In this document: positions 46,931 through 58,300 of the stretch, in pieces
Layout: every line of letters starts with the position of its first letter
Position numbering within the stretch: position 1 is the first letter of the stretch
Origin: Cenococcum geophilum 1.58
Lineage: Eukaryota > Ascomycota > Dothideomycetes > Gloniales > Gloniaceae
DNA length: 64,000 bases
Assembly: GCA_001692895.1 (NCBI GenBank)
Contig: KV748213.1
Coordinates: 1,426,001 to 1,490,000, forward strand
Direction of reading: 5' to 3'
Notes under the pieces: generated by a model
Seen by the model: the letters and a program-made list of their open reading frames with translations, nothing else
What the model was told of the DNA's origin: nothing
Databases searched by the model: none
Made by a program: the position numbers and the translations under genes

Positions 46931-49193
46931 ATATAAAATACGTTCTAAATACGTTCTAAATATGTTCTAAATATGTTCTTATTAAGTTCCTATTAAGATA
47001 TACTTATATTTAGGCCTTTTTTAATGATTGTTTTATTATATAACGTCTAATACTATATATAATACTATATATACAGTCTCTAGATTATAGCACTATAGTT
47101 CTATATATATAAATCCTTTTTAAGCAGCTTAATATATATTAGTAATTATATTTTAATAATTTATAAATCTTTTAATTAGGGGTTTATAGTTACTTAATAA
47201 AATACTAAGGTACTAATAACTATTAAATAGTAAAAAATAGGAGAAAAGGCTATAAGAAATCTAAACATTTATCTTTATTCTATTTAAAAAAAATGTATTA
47301 TTTTACTACTTACTATCTATATATTTAAGCCTTATCTATATATATAAATATTATCTAACTAAGGTAGCTTATAGGGTTTTTCCTCCCCNAAACTNNAGGG
47401 TTTTCTTNCTNTAAATATANAAGTTTTCCCCCTATNANGGAGTAGTCTGNGTNGGCCTAGATAGGATCCGTATTAGACNTTAATTAAAGAACTACTACTA
47501 TATATATAAATATAGTTACTTATAAAAACTATTAGCTAATACTTAATTAAAAATATATTAAATAAAATAAGTTTTATATTAACTAATTTTATATTTTATT
47601 TATATATATATATATTATTTAAAGGTTTAATAATTTTTTATATTTAAATAAATACTTAAAAAAAATACTATTATAATAGCTTAAAGTAAATATACTTTAA
47701 ATTTTTATTAAATATATAATTTTTATTTAAAATTATATTTATTATAAAATAATTTAATTTAATAGGCTTTTTTTACTATATATTTATACTATTTTTAAAA
47801 ATTAAAACTCTTATTTTATTAAAATTTAAATAATAATTAGTTTATAATTAAATTATTAGAATTATAAAGTATATAAAGGGAGTTATTAGAAAGAGCTAAA
47901 ATTAGTAAATTTTAATAAATATTATAATTTAACCAATAACTTTTATTTTTGCTACCTAACGTGTTATAAACACGTTCCAAAGTGGTATAAAACCCTATTA
48001 AAATTTAAGTCTAAACTCCATTTATAAGATTTAATTCGTAATATATTATAAATACGTTATAAATTAGATTCTAGGTTATCTATTAAAACAGATCTACCGT
48101 AATATCCTCCTCCGTAAGTCTAGCAGGTTTAGTAGCATTTCTCTTTACAGCCTTTAAACCTTTTAAACTAGACTTCTTTAAACGCTTTTTAGAAGTCTTA
48201 GTAGGAGCCAGAGCAGTAGAAGCTGGAGTAGTAGGAGCCTTAGTATTATCCAACCTATTATTAATAAAGTAGCTCTAATTAAGATAACCCTTAAATAAGT
48301 AGGCTGTAATAAATTTAGAATGTATTTTTAACCGGTTTAAAACGGGTTCTAAATTAACTTACCTATAGAAGTTGTATCTAAACACTTAGTATATGGAACC
48401 TTAGCACCTAATTCCTTAAGCAGAGTAACTATTTTTAGAAAGTTATACTAGGAACTTAATTAGAATATATTATAAACACGTTAGGAATATCTTATATCGC
48501 CTTTTTAAGGCCTACTTTTAAATCTAATGGGTATAACCTTCTCTTAAATGGGAGCCGTTGATTGTGGGGCAGTAGTCCTAAAAGGGCGGCTAGGGGGAGC
48601 CGGGGTGGGGGTATGGGGGGGTTAGGTAGCAGTAGAGCGGCCTGGACTAGTAGGATTATATTTAGAAGTAGTTCCTAATATGTTTTAATTATATATAGCC
48701 ATAATAGCGGAATAGAAGGCTATAATAGGTTAGTAACTAGTTATAAATAGGTTAAGAACACGTTTAGAATATATACCTATTACTTCTTCCTGCTTTTTAA
48801 TAGAAGGAGCCCCTTTTTTTCTAATGTTCCTGGTTCTAAGGCTATGCTTCTTTATATAGTTTCTAAGGGTGCCGCAATCTTTAACCTTCTTCTAAACGCG
48901 TTATAAATATATTAGTAATGTATTATAAACCTAATATATTTATCTACTTATACTATATAGTACCAGATTCTCTAGATTAGGCGAGACATTATACCAATAG
49001 AAAACCTCCCCTATAGTTAAATCCACCTTATTACCACGCTAGTATTATATTAGCAACGTATTCTAAATATATTTAGAACTACTTACTATAACGAAAGCAT
49101 TAACGCCCTTAGGAAGCCTTTCCATTTTTAGGTAGGCTTTATAGGCGGCCTAAACTGTTAAAATACGTTTAGAACGGGTTATAGATAGCTTAC
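43599..49193. repeat. Family of related short introns (introner-like) in both genes of the element
   Basis: Nearly all introns of gene 1 (plus) and gene 2 (minus; 49155-49193, 49039-49086, 48892-48930, 48720-48776, 48304-48362 and one near 48445-48530) are 39-82 bp. They contain one to three copies of a motif such as AACGCGTTTATAA, TTCTAAACGCGTT or AATACGTTCTAA, and often end CGTTTAG or CGTATTTAG. The motif occurs about every 200-300 bp, is oriented by gene, and coincides with phase-preserving GT..AG junctions. Exons between them do not resemble each other. ACGCGT lacks CpA except across its edges, which may explain why it survives RIP. Confidence 0.75.
46930..48080. other. AT-rich spacer between the convergent genes, with an inverted copy of repeat R
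   Basis: Very AT-rich. 47340-47510 matches 12428-12590 in reverse complement, including TAAGCTACC.., GGGTTTTTCC and CTAATACGGATC-type segments. It contains scattered N bases (47390-47479). The rest (47510-47940) is almost pure A/T with no frames. Confidence 0.7.
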
Positions 49194-49290
49194 GCAGCTC
49201 TTTAATGTGCTAGATATTATATTTTGAATCGGTTTTAAATGGATTTAATAAATTGGTGATGGAAGGTAAGGTGGAAGGTAAGGTCAAAGT
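48083..49290 (-). pseudogene. Gene 2 of MULE-like element: basic-tailed protein with at least 6 introns, RIP-inactivated
   Basis: Minus-strand exons join in phase across introns 49155-49193, 49039-49086, 48892-48930 and 48720-48776. They read NPFKTDSKYNI, HIKELL, AAYKAYLKMERLPKG, GEVFYWYNVSPNLEN, KKVKDCGTLRNYIKKH and IRKKGAPSIKKQEEV. A Pro/Thr-rich linker (about 48540-48660) follows, then YNFLKIVTLLKELGAKVPYT. After intron 48304-48362 there is a Lys-rich tail (TKTSKKRLKKSSLKGLKA..) ending in VDLF and TAA at 48083-48085. The basic tail looks like a nuclear localisation signal. Repeated Lys-rich helices suggest DNA binding, perhaps a helper of the transposase. No known domain was recognised, and the initiator ATG was not found. 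Confidence 0.6.
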
Positions 49291-49349
49291 TTAACAGGGA
49301 AAGTCAAATTTGGTGTGGTAGGCGGAGGTTTCGCCTATCGGGCCGACAT

Positions 49350-49374
49350 TTTAGCGTGGTCCGACCGACCTGTA
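49350..49374 (-). repeat. Right terminal inverted repeat of the MULE-like element
   Basis: Reverse complement begins TACAGGTCGG and ends ACGCTAAA; followed five bases later by the target duplication GGTGGATTG. Confidence 0.8.
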
Positions 49375-49388
49375 CGCACGGTGGATTG

Positions 49389-50047
49389 GTTACGGTAATT
49401 ACAACGTATATCTCACATAATAGAGCTTGTGGCTGCTGAGCTGTGGCTGTGTGTGGCGGACTGCTAAGCCTTACCGAAAATTTCCGTCTTCCCGATATAC
49501 TCCGAGTTGGACTGTACCCTCTCAAGCGAGAGCAAAAAGTGGCCGATATTTGCCAAAATCGGCTGTTTTCTCTTTTGGTTGAGAGATACCCCTCTGTCGC
49601 GACAAACTTTTACAGAACGATAAACCTCCACAATTGTCAGCCCTGGTATCCATAGGGAAATCCGCTCCTTTATCGCCGCCGTTGTCGCCGCCGCCGCCAC
49701 CGCCGCGTGAATCCATCCATTGCCACCGTCGACGAGATGACTTCAAGTTTCTAGTTACGCCGCGAGAAGCGTGAATGGAATACCCGGCTAAAGTGCGAAG
49801 ATATATTAGAGCAACACAGTGAGACTACGATGACCTGGCGCAGACCTAAATAGCGGCTCGGACGATGACAGCGTGGCAACGACTGCGAGCACGGCGGTGT
49901 GCACGATAATATACGAATATATAACAAGGTGCTGGCAGGCAGATGTTGCCGCACAAACCCATCGCTCTCAAGTACAATACAAACACAACCTCTTCGAATA
50001 AACGAACGACTTCTCAAAACCCATCAAGGCTTGTCTGTCCCATCTCT
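49389..50047. other. Intergenic / 3' region of the phosphate-transporter gene
   Basis: Normal composition without RIP. A GCC-type trinucleotide run (about 49675-49706) produces long but low-complexity frames on several strands. No gene recognised; part is probably the 3' untranslated region of the symporter gene. Confidence 0.6.
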
Positions 50048-52132
50048 CTAATAACCGGGAGTATTCAACGCCAACCCCATCAAACAACCACCAATCAACC
50101 CAGCAATAGGAATAGTCATAACCCAAGAGAAGAACAAGAGACCCACTCGCTGCCAGTTGACGGCTCTCCAGGTACCATTGCATAATCCGACTCCGACGGT
50201 GGCGCCGGTGATACACATGGATGTTGAGACGGGGAGTTTGTATTGGGAGAAGATTAAGATGGTGATTGCGGCGCCCATTTCCATGGATGAGCCTCTGGAT
50301 GGGGAGTGGTAGGTGATTTTGTTGCCCATGACTTTCATGATATTCTGGAGAAAGGAGTTGTTAGTTGACTGGAAAAGAAAGAGGGGAAGGGGAAACTTAC
50401 ATATCCGTATGTAATGAAACCGAAACAGATGGCGAGAGCCATAACAGCGATTTGCCAGAGGGGAACTTCTTCCTTGGAAGCGACAGTCTCTCCAGTTCTC
50501 CATGCACCGTACATACCAGCCCAGACACCGACAGCGTTTCCGACATCATTGGCTCCGTGAGCGAAAGAAGCAGTGCAAGCTGTGATAATTTGCACGAAAG
50601 AGTAGAGGTATTCAACTTCATTTTGGTATTTCTTGGCGTGGAAGTAGACTTTGTCCATGCGGCGACCTTCAGGTGTACCGAGGATTCCGACTTGTGCGCG
50701 GTGAATATCGTAGTAGAAACCATAGAGGAAGGCGATGACGACGTAGGCTGGGAGACGGATGCAGAAGGCTCGGAGGTTGTGAATTTCGTAGATTGATCCC
50801 GCGCCCATTGGGTTGTTGTGGACTAGACGCATTGCCCAAGGAAGAGGACCTCGGTGTTTTCTGAGCTCAGCATGATGCTTCAATTCCGCACGTCTGAGGA
50901 GGAGCTGGTATTGAGCTTGTGGGTTTTCACGGGCAATAGCATCTTCCATCTCGGCGAGTGTTCTTGTGGCTGGCTTGCTTTGACCCTTTTCATTTGCGAT
51001 ATCCTGATCACTTCCAGATGGGGATTTCTCGATGACATCTTCATCCTTGTTGTGTACCTTGGTTGGAGCTGCGAGATGTCCGTCGTCCTCGTCATCTTCA
51101 CCACCGTGTTGAATAACGGCATAGTTTGGTACACGAGCCTCTGATGCATCTGCTGGTGCCTCGCGGAAGAAGAGAGCGGGTCCTTGCCAGATATCCCAGA
51201 GCTTGAGGGTGTAATCCTTCTTCAAGATTTTGCTGTGGACGTATGGGACGAAGAACATGGCGGAAAGGAAGAACAATCCGAATCCAACGCCGAGAGTAAC
51301 ACTGGCGATGAACCAGGCTGGCCTCTTATCGAGACCGAGATTTGGAGATCCCTTGTAGACGATGGATAGCGTGCAAATGGTTCCTGCAATCAGGAAGAAG
51401 AATGGTGAGGTGAAGACTGCGTACTTGAGTGGGTCCTTTCGCATGTGAACGGTCTACATGATGTTAGCAAGCTGTACCTGGTGAGGGCGATTCAATATGA
51501 CTTACGACTTTGATGAGCATGAAAATGATTGCTCCAAAGCCGGCAGAAATGGCGGGGGCCATGCAGAGACCAGCAAAGATGGCACCAAGACCAGATCCCT
51601 TATTCCAACCCCATTCGACATTCTTGGCTCCTACGGCGGCAACACCAACACCAGCGATAGATGAGACCAATGAGTATGTTGACGAGACGTGAGCAGAGTG
51701 GCGTGTACACCACATGACCCAGATAGCCGCACCTGCAGCGGCACAAGCGAAAGCCAATAATTGAACACCGGCATTTCCATTGAATGCTGCGATTGGGATA
51801 CTGTTGCCGTTAGCGAGTATTCTCTTGGCCATTTCCTATGTTTTCTACAACATACATTCCGTTCTTGATTGTGGAAGCTGTTCGGGCGCCGACTGCCAGA
51901 GCACCTGTCATTTCGAAGACCAAACACAGAGCCATGGCTTGTCGATATGTAACGGATCGGGAGGACACGGATGTCGCCCAAGCGTTAGCAACATCGTCTG
52001 TTCGATGGTTAGTTTCTGATCGAAGAGTACAGGACAGGTAAGGGAGTACGTACTTGCACCATTGTTATACGCTTCAAGGAGCGCAAACATTGTGCCAATG
52101 GCAAAAACGTAGGTATACTCGGTCATCACCAT
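50048..52132 (-). CDS. PHO89: Na+/inorganic-phosphate symporter, PiT family (Pho89/pho-4 type)
   Basis: Five exons (52132-52054, 51997-51856, 51800-51506, 51453-50401, 50344-50048) join in phase to 621 residues, close to the roughly 590 of Neurospora PHO-4. The four introns are 52-56 bp with GT..AG ends and CTAAC branch sites 10-20 bases before the AG where checked. Both PiT signatures are present: NGANDVANAWATSVSSRS (residues 24-41, created by joining exons 1 and 2) and AHGANDVGNAVGVWAG near residue 471. Hydrophobic segments fill both halves, separated by an acidic, hydrophilic cytosolic loop at about 250-395. It imports phosphate with sodium at the plasma membrane, typically under phosphate starvation and at alkaline pH (family knowledge). 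There are no premature stops. It sits in a RIP-free island between dead transposons. An ATG at 52132 begins a short N-terminus before the first membrane helix. Confidence 0.93.
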
Positions 52133-53203
52133 CTTTGCGGTTGTGATCAGGTATGATCAAGTGTCCTTGGATGAATTATTGAAAGAGTACTTGATTGGTT
52201 GAGAAGAGAAGGGAAGAAACCAGACAAGGGAAGGACATCCAGCATATTATATATTTTCAAGGACCCCCATGCAGAAGTGACATTCAATACTAAACCATCA
52301 ACTAGCGCTCCGAAGACCCTGCCTCTGCATGCAAGCCCTAGCTTATCGGGCTGATAGCTGAACGGAGAAGGCGCAAAGGAAGAAAAGATGAAGATCGCAC
52401 AGCCAGCATCCATGGAGAGTGGCACGAAATCTGTGTACATGTTCCCGTAGGATGGGGTATGATTCGCAAGGGAGGGAAGCTATAGGCTTTCTGCTCCACC
52501 ATGCTCATCTCAGAAGGTCCGGCCAGTAAAGCATTGGTACTCGGCCTGTCCGATGGAAAATATAGAATTAGCATTGAATAATGAATACGGATCTGATTGC
52601 CACTAGGTAAATAGTAATACAGACTCCACCGAAAGGGAAGGAGAAAGTGGTACTTACAGGGTCTGGATGCATGGATTTGAGCCCATCTTGTTGTCGTTTT
52701 ACGAACTTTTTCCACTTTTCCCGTATTTCCACGGTGAAAAGTGAAGATTCATAGCTTGAGAAAAAACTTGAGCGGGATGGGGGGTCTTGGCAGGTCTTGG
52801 CAGCATTGATGTAAACATCGTTTACCTCCTATTAAAAGTGTCAATTCACCCACGTGGGCGCCAAGAATCAACATTTAAACAGCCATCACCCACCCAAGAT
52901 ACTCTTCTTTTCAGTGGTTTAGGAGTTTTTGGATGTCACATTCTAAGATTTGATGGAGTGGAAGGCGATGAGGGAGGGGGGCTGAGGAAGACGGGCGGGC
53001 ACAATGATGGCGAGCCGGTCTCTATCTCTATTCGCCTGTCTGTACCTCCATACGACCATTATTATTATTGCGCCAAAAGGGCGACGAAGACCAACTCTAC
53101 TGTACAGCAAAGCAACAGGTCGCGAAGCCAGCGCGTGCCTGCCTCAAACCGATCCCAGCTGAGGATCTGTCTATCTGATTCTCTATCTCTCGTACGGCAG
53201 TCT
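52133..53203. promoter_or_regulatory. Upstream region of the phosphate symporter, with a CACGTG site
   Basis: The 10-bp palindrome CCCACGTGGG at 52849-52858 lies about 720 bp upstream of the ATG. CACGTG is the binding core of Pho4/NUC-1 bHLH activators that induce phosphate transporters (family knowledge). No TATA box or transcript start could be assigned. Open frames in this stretch look like chance, and their composition is not gene-like. Confidence 0.45.
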
Positions 53204-54108
53204 CTACCACATCTGCGCCACTGAGTCTCTCACTGACTCTGGCGCGTTACTTATCCGCGCTACCTTGGCCTTTGGCTCTGATGCATCTGCCTCTGGCACA
53301 GCACTGTTGCGCTTCCGACCACGTTTCGCCTTGTACATGGTGGCTTCATCTGCCTCTGGCGTAGCACTTTTGCACTTCCGACCACGTTTGCCCTTACCTT
53401 TGGCTTCTTTGGCAGCCTCTTTTTCAGCACGCTTCGCTCGTGCTTCCTTAAGGTCCTCATGACTCATGACCTTCGCCTTCCCTAGGACCAACGACTTGGT
53501 TGATCGTCGAGCCTTGGCTTCGTTGTTAATTGTGGTCAAGAATTGAATTTGGTCCTCCTGGAGAGCACCCTTGGCAAGGAACATCTGGCCAGCTTTGGTG
53601 AACTTTAGTACGTGCCTCTCTAACTTCTGTTTGCTTGTGTCATCAAGCGCATGAGCAACCTGCTTGATGATTAGATTTTGCAGCGACATGAAACTCTCTG
53701 CTGACACTGGCGTCACAGGCGTTTGTAGTACTATATCTTGCGGACAAGACCCCACCTCCACCTTATCGGCTTTCGGGATATTTAGGTCAGCGGGGTGCTT
53801 TGGCATATGTCTGAGTACTCTATCTGGATTGAACGGGAATAAACCACTCGCAGCGAAACCTGCCTTGATATTCTTCGGCGTAAACGCTCTTTCCCTTGCC
53901 GGGCTGAAGAGAGTGGTGAAATGCTGCTTGCCGATTGTATTCACACCTCCTCGCTCTAGTCGATCAACCTGTTCGCGATAGGCGTCCTTCAGTGAGGCAA
54001 ACACTGCGACGTCACAGGGCTGGAGTTTGTGGGAGGTGTGAGAGGGGAGACGACATAGGATAATATTGTTTTCGAAACAAAACTCTAAGATTTCGAGGGT
54101 CTCGTGCG
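53204..54108 (-). pseudogene. pogo/Fot-type DDE transposase, C-terminal part
   Basis: The frame begins inside the catalytic region: THETLEILEFC, NNIILCRLPSHTSHKLQPCD (the PSHTSHxLQPxD block of pogo/Tigger DDE domains). It continues as VFASLKDAYREQVDRLERGG, FAASGLFPFNPDRVL and a Lys/Arg-rich tail with two KAKRGRK/KGKRGRK blocks ending QMW and a stop at 53204. There is no initiator at the true 5' end: the frame stops at TGA near 54114, where the protein should continue into the second catalytic Asp. About 295 codons, only slightly mutated. Confidence 0.85.
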
Positions 54109-54137
54109 TCCCGAATCAGTTGGATCCCAGATCATGG

Positions 54138-54160
54138 GTAGCTGCCTAGCAGGCAGCTAC
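54138..54160. repeat. Short perfect palindrome in the insert that splits the transposase
   Basis: GTAGCTGCCT-AGC-AGGCAGCTAC, 10-bp arms with a 3-base loop. Confidence 0.75.
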
Positions 54161-54202
54161 TACCATCTAGGCAACCAAGTCTATTTGTCTATATAATAAC
54201 AC

Positions 54203-54542
54203 CTAGACAGCTAGCTTTTACAATCAAGCATACTGCAATCACTTCTTCTTCCAATCTCCAACAGAATCCGTCACAAATCAGTACCCGTGGTTTCTTGTTA
54301 GCTTGCTCCTAAGTTTGGGGATCAAATATACGCTTAAGCCACTCGAAGCTAATTTTAGAGTCGGTATATCCAGATTCGGAGTACGCATACTGCCATCCGG
54401 GGGTAGGGAACGTGGTCCAGTTGCTTCGATGGGTACTTGCTGGCCAAATAATCATAGGGTCTAGATACCTACCATCGGCACTAATGCACTCGATCGTGTT
54501 GAATGTTGCAGCATGCTTGATTGTAAAAGCTAGCTGTCTAAG
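54203..54542. repeat. Inverted repeat pair (about 37 bp arms) around a transposase core fragment
   Basis: Arm 54203-54238 (CTAGACAGCTAGCTTTTACA..) is the reverse complement, with few changes, of 54506-54542. The 270 bp between them encode part of the DDE core, so this could be a deletion derivative (MITE-like) or an inverted duplication produced on breakage. Confidence 0.7.
54255..54540 (-). pseudogene. pogo/Fot-type DDE transposase, core fragment
   Basis: Minus-strand frame: FTIKHAATFNTIECISADGR, YLDPMIIWPAS, FEWLKRIFDP, then KKPRVLICDGF, the second catalytic-Asp segment. It should continue directly into GTHETLEILEFC, which is found at about 54108, so roughly 150 bp (54109-54254) of foreign sequence separate the two parts. 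One TAG interrupts it near DPQT.EQ, at a former Gln. Confidence 0.8.
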
Positions 54543-54634
54543 TTAGACGGCCACTTTACTTCCGTAGATATGAGTGGCAATTTAAGCGAACCCAGCAGCG
54601 CAGTGAAGTTGCCAGGTTTCTTAACCTTGAAGAA

Positions 54635-54947
54635 TTACATACAAATAGAAGGCAGTGAAGATTTTAACTTTTCTAATACGAAAAACGCCTCATTCACAAT
54701 CTGGTGGGAATCTGCAGTGCTTACTCTAAATTTTTCTGCCATAGTAGCCCATTTTTGAATATCCCTCTTTAGGTGCTGGTTTTCTAATTCTGCTATATAT
54801 AGCACCGCTATAAGCTGGTTCGCGGCCTCTTTAGCATCTCGCTTAAATGTTAACTCTGCCGCAGCAGTATCCTTTAACTTATTGACCTTACCCATTAACC
54901 TTAAATTTTCTGCTTCTAATTCCGCAATTCTATTAGTAAAGTTTGCT
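54635..54947 (-). pseudogene. Coiled-coil protein relic, 3' part
   Basis: The frame reads NRIAELEAENLRLMGKVNKL, AAAELTFKRDAKEAANQL, LENQHLKRDIQKW and ends VLEKLKSSLPSICM-stop at 54635. Heptad-like Leu/Glu/Lys spacing indicates a coiled coil. Its upstream part is displaced by gypsy element C: reading across the removed insertion (62912 joined to 54947) gives ILFTKLAANFTNRIAELE in frame. No family recognised. Confidence 0.65.
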
Positions 54948-55371
54948 TGTTACGGACGCTTTAAGTATAATGTTACGACTACTTGGGGGAGAGTTGAAAG
55001 AAGCTAGTTAGTTGATATAAGCACGGTCCAGGATGGAACCGATAGAACTATGTGACGAGGAATGGTAACCGAGGTCACGTGAGGTGATCTGTATAATCTG
55101 TAGGATCTGCGTAATCCGTAACAGAGCAGACAGAGCACACGTTTATTATATATAAGAAGGATTTTATAGGAGTACGGTTGTATATTTAAGGACCCTTAAT
55201 CCCTACCTAGATAATTCCTTCCTTATAGTAATTCTTAGAATATAATTAGAGTTAATCTATTAGGTAACCACTCCACTAGTTATTATTATATTGTTAACTT
55301 TAACTTGTATTACCTATATACTTAGCCTATTAATAAGCCTATCGTAGTTCCTGCTATAAGGTTCCGTTATA
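54948..55371 (+). repeat. 5' LTR of gypsy element C
   Basis: 424 bp. It retains more CpA/TpG (for example GTCCAGGATGGAACC) than the 3' LTR, where the same place reads GTCTAAGATAAAACT, a clear RIP difference. Confidence 0.92.
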
Positions 55372-58300
55372 TAATTACTACCTAGTTATGGTATTAAGTA
55401 TAGAAAGTTAAACAATATACTACTAAAAGCAGCCACTATAACGCTATTAACGGCGGTAACTACTTTAAGGTTAGGTAACGACACTAGTATAGCAGATACT
55501 AACTTATAGCAACCTATAACGGTTAGATAACTATAAGAGATAGTTAACCAGCTAATAGAAAATAATGCGACGTTGGAAAATAGGATTAATAGGATAGGTG
55601 TAGCAAAGATTAAGTTACTATTAATTAAAAGGTACTTAGGAGAAAGATTAAAACTTAAAAGATTTCTTACGTAAATATACTTTAAGGTTACGCAAGAAGG
55701 AGTAAAGCTGTTAATACCTATGGATTGAATAGTATATGCGGGACTATTTCTATTAGGAAGGGCACTTAAGTAGTTTAAGCCTTACTTTATAGAGATATAA
55801 GTAAACGGTATAATAACCACTAATTAAGATATATGGTTTATGTTCGTAAGCTAGGAAGGGTTTATAAAATAACTTATATAAATATTTAGAGACCTAGAGG
55901 TAGTAACTATAGCGGAAAGAAAGCTCTAAGATATTATATAACAAACCTTAGTAATTAAGTATATAACGTAGTTCTAGACGTTAGTAATATAAGTAGAGTG
56001 GAATAATAAGGCGCTTATGGCATAGTATAAATAAGGACTTAAGGCTAAAGTCTAAAACGCGATTATCCTAATAGAAGATATAGATACCCTACGGGAATTA
56101 ATAGATTAAGCAATTAAGATTAATAATTAGATCTACTAAAGGGAATATGCTAAAAGAGGCTAGAATAGAGTTCTATAGTTATATAAGGTGTAAAGTACGT
56201 AACAACTAAAGCTAAGTTAAAAACTATAGTATAGCGTAAAGCTAATGGACCTAAGTAGTACTAGAGAAGCCTATAAGAGGTAGAGTAAGAAATTATAGAA
56301 ACCTAGAGGGTAAGGATTAAGTAATTAAAGACCTAAGGAGTAGAGGCTAAATTAGGGATCTTAACAGTAGAAGACGTTTAGGCGGACTCTATAGTAAGAA
56401 AAATAGTTTAAAGAAGGAGCTTATATAAATTACGGAAAATAAGGTTATTACGTTAGAGACTATAAAAGTAGTTAGAATTACTATATAGTAAAAGGGATAA
56501 GACTAGCAGACAATATATATGTATAGAGGGATAATAATATACTGCGAGGAACGAAAGAATGTTCAATTAAAAGTTTTGCGTTTTGTTATAATAATATATA
56601 CCAAATTTATAAGGACGCTAAGTATAGCGCAAGCTATTGGCTATAAGAGCTATATATAGCGGAATATAAAGGAACTAATAAACCAGTTCGCAGATTGGAC
56701 ATTAAGGATAATAAATTTAATATAGGCAAAACATTTTATAATAATAAGGTAATAGAGGCGGTTTACTAGGAATATATAGCTATTAGAGATGTTATATAAG
56801 AGGTAAAAGATAATTCCACTACAGAACAGGGAATATTAGTAGGGATTAAAACCCTACTAGACATGATGTCTATCGCTTTATAAGATATAAAAGAAGTAGA
56901 ATAGTAAGCTACTTTGGCACTTAATAAAGGCAAAAGGCTAAAAGCTTAAGACTCTTAAGATGAGATAAGAGATGACCAAAATTCTTAGAATAAAATGAGG
57001 TAAGCTTAAGGACCTATAATAGACGATAACCGATAGAGTAGAGTAATAGCTTAGTTTAAAAATATACGAATAAGCTTAGGACGAAGTTTCCTATAGATAT
57101 AAGACTCTTAAGACGAGATAAGTAAAATTTAAGACTTTTAAGATAAGATAAGAATACCTAAGCCTAGTTAGACTAAGGTAGAAGCTAAGCTTAAGTTAGA
57201 AGTAAGCTTAGGATTAAAGAATTTAAGGGACTAAGAATTTGGAGTACGAATAAAAACACCCATAAGAAAGAGGTAAGAGGCTTCTTTATAGATTAGAGAA
57301 TCTATAGTATAAATAGTAGTTAGACTAGGAGATAGATATATAAACCCAGAAGACTTACTAGGAGAACGTAGTGTTTGGCCTAAAGACTAAAATAATAACA
57401 CTAAGATTAAGAAGTAAAAAGACTTTAAGGATTTATTTGCGAGACGTAAACTAAAAGAAACTATAGAAGAATTTAGGTAAAGAATTATTGTATAGTAAGA
57501 ACAGAAACTAGATAAAAGATCTAGTATATTAGGACATATAAGGGATAGAGCACTAGTATAAAAAATTACTAATAGGCCTAGGATAGGCATACTAAGAGCT
57601 AAGTAGCTTACCAAACTGGAATAAGAAGAGGATTTAGGGATTTTAACTAGGTTTAAGAAACAATACATAAAGGGCTGTTATAATATAGTAATAAGAAGAT
57701 ACTTCCTTACGGACGAGCCGTATATACTCTAGCAGCTGTACTAAAAGTGGTATAGGTAACGATATAACGATAAGTGGGAAGATTTCTATATGTGGTTAGA
57801 TAAGAAAGTTATCTAAGACTACCCGATTATGGAAAAGGCCATAAGTTACATTAAAGGAGCCTTAATTATGACGTTAAAAGATCTAGAGGAGCAATTAGAG
57901 GATTAGAGAAGAGAGGCAAATTACAGTACCTATAAATAAAGTTATAACGCTTAGGTTAATATAAGAGAGGTTTAAACTTAAGGATAAAGACGAGCTAAGA
58001 GTTGACCTAAAACACTAAGCATATTATATATTGGCATAGATTATATGCGTGGATAATGCGTGTAATATATATAGAGCACTAAAAGATAAGAACCGGAAGT
58101 ACCTAGTAAGGATACACTAGTTATTAAATAAGGCAAAATATTAAAACGCTAAGTATATATATAGTTAGCACCTAGTAGAAATACAAGCCTAAGGGGACTT
58201 AATACTTTAGCCAGAAAGATTCCTTATGGAAGAATGCTTAAATAGATAATAGTGGTGAGAATACCTAGAGAATACGTGTCTATAGTATATTAAAGACAAA

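Larger units (their letters stand above)
43420..49379. mobile_element. Two-gene MULE-like DNA transposon with introner-like introns, RIP-inactivated
   Basis: Inverted termini at 43426-43450 and 49350-49374 agree at 21 of 25 bases (TACARGTCGG..CCACGCTAAA), all four differences being transitions. The flanks carry GGTGGATTA (43411-43419) and GGTGGATTG (49380-49388), a 9-bp duplication typical of Mutator-like elements. RIP mutation begins and ends at these points. Gene 1 (plus) and gene 2 (minus) converge; the AT-rich middle holds an inserted copy of repeat R (47340-47510). The left terminus has one extra base outside the TIR compared with the right. The MULE assignment rests on TSD length and weak transposase motifs. 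Confidence 0.75.

Noticed and set aside
49304-50216. Multiple overlapping open frames next to the symporter gene
   Set aside because: They overlap the GCC-repeat and the last exon in other frames and have no domain features.
50365-51369. Plus-strand frames of 60-143 codons
   Set aside because: They are complements of exon 4 of the phosphate symporter.
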